NCBI GenBank assembly: GCA_945952225.1
Contig: CAMFHP010000094.1
Span: 1-35,085, forward strand
DNA: 35,085 nt
Source of the DNA: an uncultured Myxococcaceae bacterium
GTDB lineage: Bacteria; Myxococcota_A; Polyangia; Polyangiales; Ga0077539
Direction of reading: 5' to 3'
The position numbers and the translations under genes were made by a program. Below are positions 1 through 10,688 of the stretch, in pieces. Under the pieces are notes generated by a model. That model was not told the DNA's origin. It saw nothing but the letters and a program-made list of their open reading frames with translations, and searched no databases. The number at the start of each line of letters is the position of its first letter. Position 1 is the first letter of the stretch.

Positions 1-1136
<1,136 letters not shown>

Positions 1137-1140
<4 letters not shown>

Positions 1141-3353
1141 CCCCGCGCGCGCTTCGCATCACGGTCCTCGCGCTGCTCGCGGTGCCCTCCGTCGCCGTCG
1201 CGCAGCCCGCGCCGTCGCACAGCCCCACGCGCTACGTCACGCGCCCCGGTGATACCTGCGTGGGCATCGCGCGCAGCGTCTACCGCGACGGTCGCATGAC
1301 CGTGCTCATCCACCGCGCGAACCCCTTCATGGGGCCGCCGCCGCATCGGCTCCGACCGGGCACGGTGCTCACGCTTCCGCCGCGCGACGCCGTCGCCAGC
1401 GCGCCCGATGCGACGCTCACCGCCGTGCACAACGCCGTCGAGCTGCGCGCGCCTGCACCGCCGCAGACGCCCGCGCCCGCGCCGCCTGCGCCGCGTCCCG
1501 GTCGTCCCAATGACCCGCTCTACCGCGGCACGCGCGTGCATACGCAGGAGCGTTCTTCGGCCGAGGTGACCTTCGCCGACGAGACGCAGCTCCAGCTCGC
1601 CGAGCGCACGCTCATCGTGATCCTGGGCGAGACGAGCCAGCGCGTGCAGCGCGATGCGAGCGCGCGCGACACCGTGCTCGAACGCGGCACCCTCACGGCC
1701 TTTCTCGCGAACGCCGACCGTCAACGCGGCCCCGCGCCCTCGACCGCCGTGCGCACCGAGGCTGCGCGCGTGACCTTCGACCGTGGCACCGAGGCGCGCC
1801 TCGAAGTCGACGACCGCAGCCGCGCGACGCTCGCCGTGTACCAGGGACGCTCGCAGGTGAGCGCGCCCCGTCAGCGCGTTCCTGTGCCCCGCGGATACGG
1901 TGTGCGCGCGGTTCGTGGCAGGCCCATTCCGCCGCCGCGGCTGCTGCCCCTCGCGCCCGTGTGGCAGTCGCGTCCGCCCGCGCTGGTGCTCACCGATGAA
2001 CCCTCCGCCACGCTCGTCGCCGAGGTGCATGCAGGCGTCGCCACGCCCAACGCGCGCGGAGAACTCCCGCCGACGCCCGCGCAGTGGCACATCGAGGTGG
2101 CCCGCGACGCGCGCTTCGGCGAGCTCCTCGCAGACCTCCGCGGACCCGCGCAACGCGACCGCATCGAGGTGCCCGGCGTCGAGCCCGGACGCTATTTCTT
2201 CCGCGTGTCGGCCCTCGACGCCGAGGGCTTTCGCGGGCCTTCGAGCGAGGCGCTCCAGGTCACCGTGCGCACGGTCGCGGTGCGTCCCGATCCCGCATCG
2301 CGCGCCCGCGACGTGGTCGTCGGCGCGGGCCTCTTCTGCGCCCTCGACGGAGCCCCGCTCGCCGAGACCACCGACGCGCCCATCGCCGTCGAACGCCGTC
2401 ACGCGCACACGCTCCGCTGCGCCACGAGCGCCGACGCGCGCGACGCGGTCGAGCGCCGCTTCGACCCCGAGCCCTACGCCCCGCTGCACCTCACGGCCGC
2501 GCTCTCCAACGCCGACGGCGCCGCGCGAACGGGCACCGTGCGGGTCTCCGTGCGCGACGCATCGAACGCGCCCGTCACCGATGCGACGCCGCGCTTCGAA
2601 GCGGTCGATCCCGCGCTCCACGTCGGTGACGCCGTCGCGGTCGAGGGCGCGCCGGGTGAGTGGACGTTTCCTGTCACCTGGACGGAACGCCCTTCTACGA
2701 CGGCGTTTCGTGTGTCCGTCGACGAGGTGCGCGCCGACACCGACCCCCTCGCGCTGCCCGACGCGCCGCCGCCTCCGCCGCCACCGCCGCCCCCGCCCGA
2801 GACCTTCGTGCACCGCCTCGCGCTCCACGTCGACGGACTCGGCGCGGCGATGCTCTCGGGCTATCAGCGCAACGACGACCGCAGCGCCGCGGAGTACCAG
2901 TTCAGCGCGCCGGCGCTCTCGTGGGGCTACGGCGGTGGCGTGCGCGCGGGCCTCCAGATCGTGCGCCCCGATGGCGGGTGGCGCGGGCCTTCGCTCGCGG
3001 TCGAAGCGGGCGCGGCGTACGTGCGCTTCCCGACGGGTGCGAGCACGACGCTCTCGCAGTCGGCGGCCGCGTTCACGACCCTCGGCGCGGGGCTGCGCAT
3101 CGAGCCCTTCGCGGGACGCTGGCGCCTCTGGGCCGACGCGCACGCGAACCTCGCGTTCACGGGATCGCTCCTTCGCTCGGCCTTCGACGTGGGCGTCGGC
3201 ATCGATGTGCCGCTCGGCGCGCGCGCGGGCCTCGGTCCCTTCGTGCGCTACGTGCACCTCGTCGAGCCCGGCACCACGGCCACCGAAGAGGACGCGAAGA
3301 CGCTCCTCGTGGGCCTCTCGCTCACGCTGCGCGCCCCGTCGCCGCGCTGGTGA
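1137..3353 (+). CDS. LysM-FecR domain protein with C-terminal outer-membrane beta-barrel-like domain
   Basis: A 738-residue exported envelope protein. The ATG overlapping the kinase stop is chosen because a signal peptide ending in VAVAQ follows at once; the frame opens further upstream only inside the kinase gene. In order: signal peptide (1-22); LysM-like peptidoglycan-binding motif (about 32-82, with RPGDTCVGIARSVY and the closing RPGTVLTLP); Pro/Ala-rich linker; FecR-like domain (about 124-261, with RGTRVHTQERSSAEVTFAD); Fn3-like segment (about 317-378, GRYFFRVSALDAEG); further beta-rich region; a run of 11 prolines near 545-556; and a 180-residue C-terminal region of alternating polar and hydrophobic strands ending GPFVRYVHLV, typical of small OmpA/OprF-like barrels. 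Inference: a cell-wall-bound outer-membrane protein whose FecR part senses or scaffolds in the periplasm, possibly signalling to or regulated by the coupled kinase. Barrel topology and exact domain edges are uncertain. Confidence 0.85.
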
Positions 3354-3396
3354 TCGCCGCGGGCGATGACCCGTTGTGATCGCCCGCGGAATACCC

Positions 3397-3402
3397 TACA
3401 AG
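3397..3402 (+). promoter_or_regulatory. Candidate -10 element for argB (leaderless layout)
   Basis: TACAAG lies 9 nt before the argB ATG at 3412, with no Shine-Dalgarno sequence between them. The overlapping TACCCT at 3392-3397 is an alternative. Transcription starting about 7 nt after the hexamer would begin almost on the ATG. This is a pattern match only; I see no clear -35. Confidence 0.3.
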
Positions 3403-3411
3403 CGCCCGCCC

Positions 3412-4293
3412 ATGGAGACCGCGATCGAGAAGGCCCGCGTGCTGCTGGAGGCGCTGCCCTACATCCGTCGTTTTCAGGGCCGCACCTTCGTCATCAAGTA
3501 CGGCGGTCACGCGATGATCGCGCCGGAGCTCAAGGACAGCTTCGCGCGCGACGTCTGCATGCTGAAGTACATCGGCGTGAACGTGGTGGTGGTGCACGGC
3601 GGCGGGCCGCAGATCAGTTCGGCGCTCAAGAAGTCGGGCGTGCAGTCGCGCTTCGTCGACGGGCTCCGCGTGACCGACGACGCGTCGATGGAGGTCGTGG
3701 AGATGGTGCTCGCGGGCTCCATCAACCAGGACATCGTCTCGCTCATCTGCCGTCACGGCGGCCGCGCGGTGGGCCTCTCGGGCAAAGACGACGGGTTCAT
3801 TCTCGCCGAGAAGTCTCCGCCCATGACCACGCGCGACGGCGAGTCGGTGGACATGGGCCGCGTCGGTGAGGTGCGCCACGTCACGCCCGACGTGGTCGTC
3901 GAGCTCATGCGCGCGGGGTTCATTCCCGTCATCGCGCCCATCGGCGTCGACACCGACGGCGCGTCGCTGAACCTCAACGCCGACACGGCCGCGGGCAAGG
4001 TGGCCGAGGCGCTGCGGGCCGAGAAGCTCATCCTCCTCACCGACGTCGATGGCGTGCGCGGCGCGGATGGGCGCTTCCTCTCGTCGCTGGCGGCCGCGGT
4101 GGCGCGCGAGCTCATCGCCGAGCGCGTGATCGACGGAGGCATGATCCCGAAGATCGAGTGCGCCCTCGATGCGATCGACGGTGGGGTGCGCAAGGTCCAC
4201 GTCATCGACGGCCGCAAGCCCCACGCGGTGCTCCTCGAGATCTTTACCGACAGCGGCACGGGCACGGAGATCGTGCGGGCCGCCAAGGGCTGA
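3412..4293 (+). CDS. argB: Acetylglutamate kinase
   Basis: Cytoplasmic enzyme of arginine biosynthesis (second step): ATP phosphorylates N-acetyl-L-glutamate. The 293-residue product has the typical ArgB opening LPYIRRFQG, the glycine-rich VIKYGGHAM, the VVVVHGGGPQI loop and the substrate-binding LNLNADTAAGKVAEAL region. It ends with GGMIPKIECALDAIDGGV and IDGRKPHAVLLEIFTD, so it is full length for the family. I chose the ATG at 3412 over the in-frame GTG at 3376 because family members begin a few residues before ExARVLLEALPYI; the longer form adds 12 non-conserved residues. No other arg gene is nearby, so it is probably a single-gene unit between two envelope loci. The 171 bp downstream hold no clear terminator. 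Confidence 0.96.
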   Translation: METAIEKARVLLEALPYIRRFQGRTFVIKYGGHAMIAPELKDSFARDVCMLKYIGVNVVVVHGGGPQISSALKKSGVQSRFVDGLRVTDDASMEVVEMVLAGSINQDIVSLICRHGGRAVGLSGKDDGFILAEKSPPMTTRDGESVDMGRVGEVRHVTPDVVVELMRAGFIPVIAPIGVDTDGASLNLNADTAAGKVAEALRAEKLILLTDVDGVRGADGRFLSSLAAAVARELIAERVIDGGMIPKIECALDAIDGGVRKVHVIDGRKPHAVLLEIFTDSGTGTEIVRAAKG

Positions 4294-4375
4294 CCGCGCG
4301 CTCCGTTCGAAAGTCTCCCCGCGATTTTCTTCGTGGGAATAGGCCCTCCGCGCGCGCGGGTTGTGTTCGCCGCTG

Positions 4376-4405
4376 TTGCAACGCGGCAGGGCTTTGCGGT
4401 ACTGG
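4376..4405 (+). promoter_or_regulatory. Candidate promoter of the moxR-bat operon
   Basis: TTGCAA (4376-4381), an 18-nt spacer and TACTGG (4400-4405) give a weak sigma-70-like pair in the 171-bp gap before moxR. The -10 lies inside TGCGGTAC (4395-4402); TGYGGTAC strings also precede the PEGA kinase and glgP. The mRNA would have a leader of about 50 nt. Match to consensus is poor (4/6 and 2/6), so this is a guess. Confidence 0.25.
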
Positions 4406-4464
4406 CCTCGGCCGGTTCCGCGCGCACGTCTCGCCTTCGCCGCGCGCACCGACGCACCAACGCC

Positions 4465-5451
<987 letters not shown>

Positions 5452-5481
5452 CGCTCACCACGAGGGGGCCGCGCTCCGCCG

Positions 5482-6363
5482 ATGATCTCGAAGGAAATTC
5501 TCAAGAAGCTTCGCAAGATCGAGATCCACACCGCGCGTCTGGCGAACGACCAGCTCGCGGGCACGTACGCGTCTGTGTTCAAGGGCCGCGGCCTCGCCTT
5601 CGACGAGGTGCGCATGTACCAGCCCGGCGACGACGTGCGCTTCATCGACTGGAACGTCACCGCCCGCACGAGCACGCCACACGTGAAGGTCTTTCGCGAA
5701 GAGCGCGAGATGACCGTGATGCTCCTCGTCGACATGTCGGGCTCGCAGCGCTTCGGCACGCGCAACCTCTTCAAGCAGGACCTCGTCGCCGAGGTGAGCG
5801 CCGTGCTCGCCTTCAGCGCCGTGAAGAACAACGACCGCGTGGGCCTCGTGCTCTTCTCCGACGACGTCGAGAAGGTCATCGCCCCGCGCAAGGGTCCGCG
5901 CCACGTGATGCGCGTCGTGGCCGAGACGCTCCAGTACCAGCCGAAGGGCCGCGGCACCGACCTCGCGCGCGCCCTCGACGTGCTCGGTCGCCTCTCGCGC
6001 CGCCGCGCCGTGTGCTTCGTCGTGAGCGACTTTCTCGGCGACGACTACGAGCACTCGCTCCGCGTGGCCGCCGCGAAGCACGACCTCGTGCCCGTGACCG
6101 TCACCGACCCCCGCGAAGACGAGCTCGTCGACGTGGGCATCGCGTGGTGCGAAGACCTCGAAACGGGCGAGCTCATCCCCGTCGACACGTCGAGCCCGCG
6201 CGTGCGCGAGGCCTACAAGAAGCAGGTCGTCGCGCAGAAGGTGGCCCGCGACACGCTCTTCAAGCGCCTCGGCCTCGACCACATTCCCATCGCCACGAAC
6301 CGCCCGTACATCACCGCGCTCGCGGAGTTCTTCCGCCGCCGCGCGAGGAGGATGCACGGATGA
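5482..6363 (+). CDS. DUF58 domain protein (vWA-like fold)
   Basis: A 293-residue protein of the DUF58 family, nearly always encoded next to MoxR. Its N-terminal third carries the hallmark stretch GRGLAFDEVRMYQPGDDVR followed by FIDWNVTARTSTPHVK. A von Willebrand A-like core follows with a MIDAS-type LLVDMSGSQ metal site and RVGLVLFSDDVEKV. There is no signal peptide or membrane helix, so unlike some DUF58 proteins it looks soluble and cytoplasmic. The tail LGLDHIPIATNRPYITALAEFF is typical. Inferred role: client or adaptor of the MoxR ATPase. The ATG at 5482 follows a GA-rich stretch at a poor distance. Its stop overlaps the next start (ATGA at 6360-6363), so translation is coupled. Confidence 0.93.
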   Translation: MISKEILKKLRKIEIHTARLANDQLAGTYASVFKGRGLAFDEVRMYQPGDDVRFIDWNVTARTSTPHVKVFREEREMTVMLLVDMSGSQRFGTRNLFKQDLVAEVSAVLAFSAVKNNDRVGLVLFSDDVEKVIAPRKGPRHVMRVVAETLQYQPKGRGTDLARALDVLGRLSRRRAVCFVVSDFLGDDYEHSLRVAAAKHDLVPVTVTDPREDELVDVGIAWCEDLETGELIPVDTSSPRVREAYKKQVVAQKVARDTLFKRLGLDHIPIATNRPYITALAEFFRRRARRMHG

Positions 6364-7499
6364 AGCGCCGCACCCTCGTCGCCCTCGCGCTCTGTGCGAT
6401 GCCGGGCCTCGCGCGCGCCCAGTCCGACGCCGCCGTCGACGCGCCCGCTGTGAGTGATGGGTCGGTGAGCGATGTGTTCGTGAGCGATGCGTCGGGGGAT
6501 GCGTCGGGTGATGCGGCACCGGTGACCACGGCCGCGGGGGAGCTCACGGTGTGCGCGCCCGATCCGTTGCCCGCGGACCGCGCGCCGACGGTGCAGGTCA
6601 CGATCGGCCCCGAGCAGCCGCGCGTGGGCGACCGCGTGGTGATCACCTACCGCTTCCGCTACCGCGCGCAGGACCGCGTGGAGTTCGAACCCGACGTGGT
6701 GGCCTTTCAGCAGCCCGCGATCGAGATGGACTACGCCCGCGAGCAGCCCGAGCGCGAGCGCGGATCGCGCCCTGCGGACTCGGGCTGGGTGACCACCGAT
6801 GTGTCCGTGGCGGTGCAGCCCTTCAAGGTCGCCGACGTGTCGATCGTGTCGCTTCCCGCGCGCGTGACCACGGGCGACGAGATCGCGCGCATCTGCACGC
6901 CGCCGGTGCGGTTCCGCGTGCGGAGCGTGTTCGGCAACGTGTCGCATCCGGCGCCGCGCGATGTGTCTCCGCCCGCCGAGGTGCGCTTCGGCGCGACCAC
7001 CCTGCGCACCGCGGCCCTCGCGCTCGACGGGGTCTTCGCCGTGGCCCTCACCACGCTCCTCGCCGCGGGCTGGTGGAAGCGCCGTCCCCGCGCCGTCGTG
7101 CCGCCGCCGCCGCCGAGGCATCCGTACCTCGTGGCCCGCGAGGCCCTCGACGCGCTCGCCCACGGCGACCTGCTCACGCGCGGCCACACCAAGGACTACT
7201 ACGACGCCATCTCCGACGTGATGCGCCGCTACTTCGGCGGCATGCGCGGCTTCGACGCGATCGAGATGACCTCGGGCGAGGTGCTCGCGCAGATTCGCAA
7301 GAGCCCGCTGCCCGGCGTGACCTTCGTCGAGGTCGAGCGCCTCCTCGCCGAGTGCGACCTCGTGAAGTTCGCGGGCTACGTGCCCTCGCACGAAGAGGCC
7401 GACGAGATCCTTCGCGCGGCCGCGTCGATCGTCGAGCGCGGAAGGCCCGTCGTGCAGCCCGGACAGGGTACGTCACCCCCGACGGAGGCCGCGTCGTGA
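6360..7499 (+). CDS. BatD/DUF4381-like membrane-anchored periplasmic protein
   Basis: A 379-residue exported, single-pass protein. A signal peptide (MKRRTLVALALCAMPGLARA) is followed by a low-complexity Asp/Ser/Ala/Val linker (about 22-58) and a beta-rich periplasmic domain opening with VQVTIGPEQPRVGDRVVITY, as in BatD-like N-domains. A transmembrane helix follows (about 214-239, ending WWKRRPR). The cytoplasmic helical tail reads GHTKDYYDAISDVMRRYFGG ... LLAECDLVKFAGYVPS, the pattern seen at the C-terminus of BatD and DUF4381 proteins. The start is fixed by GAGGAGG (6345-6351) 8 nt before the ATG. It overlaps both neighbours by 4 bp. Together with the later BatD gene the operon has two proteins of this type; whether they are paralogues with different partners is open. 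Family assignment is from motif pattern only. Confidence 0.8.
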   Translation: MKRRTLVALALCAMPGLARAQSDAAVDAPAVSDGSVSDVFVSDASGDASGDAAPVTTAAGELTVCAPDPLPADRAPTVQVTIGPEQPRVGDRVVITYRFRYRAQDRVEFEPDVVAFQQPAIEMDYAREQPERERGSRPADSGWVTTDVSVAVQPFKVADVSIVSLPARVTTGDEIARICTPPVRFRVRSVFGNVSHPAPRDVSPPAEVRFGATTLRTAALALDGVFAVALTTLLAAGWWKRRPRAVVPPPPPRHPYLVAREALDALAHGDLLTRGHTKDYYDAISDVMRRYFGGMRGFDAIEMTSGEVLAQIRKSPLPGVTFVEVERLLAECDLVKFAGYVPSHEEADEILRAAASIVERGRPVVQPGQGTSPPTEAAS

Positions 7500-8677
7500 C
7501 CCCGCGCGCTCCCCTCGGCGCTTCGAAGCGCGCCGCGCAGAAGGCTCCGAAGCGCTCCGTGCGACGCGCGTCGGCGGTGGCCCCGGTGGCCCTGCTCGCG
7601 GGCGTGATGCTCGCGGTGCTCGGCGCGGGCGCGGCGGCGTACGTGTGGTTCCACGGCTGGCAGGTGCAGCTCAAGTGGCCCCTCGCGCTGCTGTCGTTGC
7701 CGCTCACGGGCGCGCTGTGGCTCGGCGCGCGCGCGCTGCTCAAGCCCCTCGGCGGCGCGCCGGGGGAGTCGTCGGCGAGGCTCTTCGTGTCGCAGGGAGC
7801 TGCCCTCGCGGCGGCGCCCCGCACGCTCTCGTCGCGGCTCGTGCACCTGCCCGCGGCGCTGCGCGTGGTGGCCATTGTGTTGGTGGCCTTCGCGATGGCG
7901 CGGCCGCAGCGCATCGACGCGCCCGATGAGCTCGAACTCTCGGGCATCGACATCGTGCTGTCGCTCGACCTGTCGGGCTCGATGCGCGCCGCGGACCTTC
8001 AGCCCACGCGCATCGAGGCCGCGAAGGAGGTGGTGTCGGAGTTCATCCGTCGCCGCCGGAGCGACCGCATCGGGCTCGTGGTGTTCGGTCGCGAGGCGTA
8101 CACCGTGGTGCCGCCGACGCTCGACTACACGGTGCTCCAGCGCATGGTCGACGCGCTCTCGCTGGAGCTCATCGACGGCGGCGGAACGGCCATCGGCGAT
8201 GGGCTCGGCACCGCGCTCAACCGACTGCGCCGCAGCGATGCGCGCAGCAAGGTGGTGGTGCTGCTCACCGACGGATCGAACAACGCGGGGCACGTCGATC
8301 CGCGCGAGGCGGCGCAGCTCGCGACGGCGCTTCGCTGCAAGGTCTACACGATCCTCGTGGGCCAGTCCGACGAGGCGCCGGTGCAGCAGGGCGTCGACCT
8401 GCGCGGGCAGCCCGTGTACCAGACGCAGCGCTTTCCCGTGGATCCGCAGCTCCTCGAAGAGATCGCGCGGCTCACGGGCGGAGAGTTCTTTCGCGCGGCG
8501 GATCGGGCCACGCTGGAGCAGAGCTTTCACCGCATTCTCGACCAGCTCGAACGGAGCAAGATCGCCGACGCGGGCGTGCGCTACGGCGAGCTCTACGGCC
8601 CGCTCGCCATCGCGGCGCTGCTGTGCCTGCTGCTCGAAGTGGCCCTCGCGTCGACGCGCCTGAGGAGGTTCCCGTGA
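7496..8677 (+). CDS. batA: BatA-like vWA membrane protein
   Basis: A 393-residue inner-membrane protein with a large vWA domain. Hydrophobic segments lie at about 20-45, 60-82 and 115-135 and a C-terminal one at about 363-387. The vWA domain carries a complete MIDAS: D158-L-S160-G-S162 in IVLSLDLSGSM, a later Thr in GGGTAIGDGLGTALNRLR, and VVVLLTDGSNNAGHVDP. These are the classic BatA features (RIGLVVFGREAYT, also seen). The start is the GTG at 7496, with GGAGG (7484-7488) 7 nt before it and a 4-bp overlap with the preceding stop. The frame is open far upstream, but that part lies inside the previous gene. In the Bat model it would pair with BatB as a metal-dependent interaction module served by MoxR. 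The extra N-terminal hydrophobic segments are somewhat unusual. Confidence 0.9.
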   Translation: MTPRAPLGASKRAAQKAPKRSVRRASAVAPVALLAGVMLAVLGAGAAAYVWFHGWQVQLKWPLALLSLPLTGALWLGARALLKPLGGAPGESSARLFVSQGAALAAAPRTLSSRLVHLPAALRVVAIVLVAFAMARPQRIDAPDELELSGIDIVLSLDLSGSMRAADLQPTRIEAAKEVVSEFIRRRRSDRIGLVVFGREAYTVVPPTLDYTVLQRMVDALSLELIDGGGTAIGDGLGTALNRLRRSDARSKVVVLLTDGSNNAGHVDPREAAQLATALRCKVYTILVGQSDEAPVQQGVDLRGQPVYQTQRFPVDPQLLEEIARLTGGEFFRAADRATLEQSFHRILDQLERSKIADAGVRYGELYGPLAIAALLCLLLEVALASTRLRRFP

Positions 8678-9717
8678 GGCTCGGAGAGCCCCTGTGGGTG
8701 CTGCTCGCGCTGCTCGCCGCGGTGCCCGTGATGGGCGCGGCGATGGCGTGGGCCGCGTGGTCACGGCGACGCGCGATGGAGCGCTTCGGCGACCCCGCGC
8801 TGGTGCAACGTCTCCGCGACGGATCGCCTGCGGGATGGCGTGCGGCGCGCGCGGCGATGGTGCTCGTGGCGGCGGCGCTGCTCGCGGTGGCGGGGGCGCG
8901 TCCCCAGCACGGATCGCGCACCGAGGTGGTCTCGCGACGGGGCATCGACGTGGTGGTGTGCCTCGACGTTTCGAAGTCGATGCTCGCCCGCGACGTGCAG
9001 CCCTCGCGCATCGAGCGCGCGAAGGCCGAACTCGTGCGACTGCTCGAAGAGGAGCCCGGTGATCGCGTGGGCGTGGTGCTCTTCGCCGGCGAGACGATGG
9101 AGTACCCGCTCACCACCGACCACGAGGCCGCGCTGCGCTTCTTCCGCGACGCGCACCCGTGGGAGTTCCCGGTGCAGGGAACGTCCATCGGCCGCGCCCT
9201 CACGGCGGCGCGCGCGCTCCTACAGCGTGACCCGCTGGCGGCGCGTCGCTCGAAGGTGATCCTGCTCATCACCGACGGCGAAGACCTCGACGGAGACCCC
9301 GTGGCCGCCGCGCGCGAGGCCGCGGGCGATGGCATCCAGGTGTACATCGACGCCATCGGGAGCGCCGCGCCCGAGCCCATTCCCGCGTACACGGCCGACG
9401 GTCGCATGGCGGGCTACGAGCGCGACTCGCGCGGCGAGGTGAAGCAGACGCAGTTCACGCCCGCGATGGAGCAGCAGCTCCGCGCGGTGGCCACCGAGGG
9501 CAACGGGGCGTACTTCCGTCCGCGGCAGGGCGAGGTGGGCATCGACGCGGTGCGGAGGCAGCTCGCGCGGCTCCGTCGCGCCGAGCTCGCAGAGACGCAG
9601 AAGACCATCTACGAAGAGCTTCTGCTGCCCGTGCTGATCCCCGTGTTCGTGCTGCTGGTGGTGTCGTCGGTGCTCGTGCCCGAGCGTCTGCGCCGCCGCG
9701 CGGGAGGCCCGTCGTGA
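8674..9717 (+). CDS. batB: BatB-like vWA membrane protein
   Basis: A 347-residue inner-membrane protein with two N-terminal helices (about 7-28 and 52-72), a vWA domain and a C-terminal helix (about 312-332, LPVLIPVFVLLVVSSVLVPE). The MIDAS is intact: D98-V-S100-K-S102 in DVVVCLDVSKSM, then GTSIGRALTAA and ILLITDGEDLDGDP. The start is the GTG at 8674, supported by GAGGAGG (8662-8668) 5 nt upstream and the 4-bp overlap with batA. It is a close structural partner of the preceding protein, in the usual adjacent batA-batB order. Length and topology fit the family. Confidence 0.92.
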   Translation: MRLGEPLWVLLALLAAVPVMGAAMAWAAWSRRRAMERFGDPALVQRLRDGSPAGWRAARAAMVLVAAALLAVAGARPQHGSRTEVVSRRGIDVVVCLDVSKSMLARDVQPSRIERAKAELVRLLEEEPGDRVGVVLFAGETMEYPLTTDHEAALRFFRDAHPWEFPVQGTSIGRALTAARALLQRDPLAARRSKVILLITDGEDLDGDPVAAAREAAGDGIQVYIDAIGSAAPEPIPAYTADGRMAGYERDSRGEVKQTQFTPAMEQQLRAVATEGNGAYFRPRQGEVGIDAVRRQLARLRRAELAETQKTIYEELLLPVLIPVFVLLVVSSVLVPERLRRRAGGPS

Positions 9718-10688
9718 GCCGCCGTAGTGCCCGCAACACGCCCGCGTGGCGTCCACCGGTCTGGCTCGTGCCCACGGTGCTCGGATGCGCCCTCGCGGGC
9801 TTCACGGCCTGGGCGTGGGAGCCCCGCGACGCGGAGGAGCCGCACGTGCGCGACGGCAACCTCGCGTACGGCCGACGAGATTTTCCCGGTGCGCTCACGC
9901 ACTACGAAGGCGCGCCGGGCAACGGACCGCGCAACGCCGGCGTGTACATGAACCGCGGCCTCGCGCGCTTTCGCATCGCGGCGCCTCCCGGCGATGGCGG
10001 TGCGCTCCCCGAGCTCGAACCCGACGCGGGATTGCCCGAAGCGTGGCAGCGCGCGCAGGACGAGATGCGCTCCACGGCGCGCGGCTACACGGGCGTGACC
10101 GCCGAGGACATCGACGCGCAGCTCCGCGCGCGCGCCTCGTACAACCTGGGCAACACGTTCTTCGCGCAGCACCTCTGGCAGAACGCGATCGACGCGTACA
10201 AAGAGGCCCTGCGCCTTCAGCCCGGCATGGTCGACGCGGCGTGGAACCTCGAGCTCGCGCGCCGTCGCAAAGACGACGAAGACCATCCCGACGCGGGCCC
10301 CGATGCATCGCAGGACGCTTCGCAAGACGCCTCCGCCGACGGATCGAGCGGCGACGGCGGCTCGCAGGGTGACGGCGGCTCGCAGGGCGACGGCGGTTCG
10401 AATCAGCCCGATGGCGGTTCGAACAACCAGCCCGACAGCGGATCGAATCAGCCCGATGGCGGTTCGAACAACGAGCCCGACAGCGGATCGAATCAGCCCG
10501 ATGGCGGTTCGAACAACGAGCCCGACGCGGGCGCTCCGCCGCCGCAGAACGCGGGTGATGCCGGTGCGCCGCCGCCCATGTCGCTCGCGCCCCTCGACCA
10601 GCTCGAACGCAACGCGCAGGACCTTCAGCAGATGCTCCTGCGACGCCGCGCCGGACAGATTCCGCGCTCGCCGGACGACGAGCGATGA
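9714..10688 (+). CDS. batC: TPR protein, BatC-like, with repetitive Asn/Asp/Gly/Ser tail
   Basis: A 324-residue protein with one N-terminal membrane helix (about 14-36, VWLVPTVLGCALAGFTAW) and a periplasmic TPR region (about 40-185: RDGNLAYGRRDFPGALTHYEG ... SYNLGNTFFAQHLWQNAIDAYKEALRLQP). A long low-complexity region follows, rich in Asp, Gly, Ser, Gln and Asn, including three in-frame copies of a 15-residue unit. A short charged helix ends it (LDQLERNAQDLQQMLLRRRAG). BatC proteins typically have TPRs between vWA and BatD proteins, which fits its position. The start is the GTG at 9714 with GGGAGG (9702-9707) 6 nt upstream, overlapping batB by 4 bp. The repeat tail is probably a flexible spacer. 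Confidence 0.82.
   Translation: MSRRSARNTPAWRPPVWLVPTVLGCALAGFTAWAWEPRDAEEPHVRDGNLAYGRRDFPGALTHYEGAPGNGPRNAGVYMNRGLARFRIAAPPGDGGALPELEPDAGLPEAWQRAQDEMRSTARGYTGVTAEDIDAQLRARASYNLGNTFFAQHLWQNAIDAYKEALRLQPGMVDAAWNLELARRRKDDEDHPDAGPDASQDASQDASADGSSGDGGSQGDGGSQGDGGSNQPDGGSNNQPDSGSNQPDGGSNNEPDSGSNQPDGGSNNEPDAGAPPPQNAGDAGAPPPMSLAPLDQLERNAQDLQQMLLRRRAGQIPRSPDDER
10395..10529 (+). repeat. In-frame 45-bp tandem repeat, three copies
   Basis: Three consecutive 45-bp units (10395-10439, 10440-10484, 10485-10529) inside the TPR gene encode near-identical 15-residue blocks of the form GSNQPDG-GSNN(Q/E)PDS. Each unit is itself a 21-bp plus a 24-bp sub-repeat. Differences are mostly single codons (GGT/GGA, CAG/GAG, AGC/GCG). 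Copy-number change would stay in frame and only alter linker length. Confidence 0.9.

Noticed and set aside
10395-10529. CRISPR-like array
   Set aside because: The repeats are contiguous, in frame and without unique spacers; they are a coding tandem repeat.
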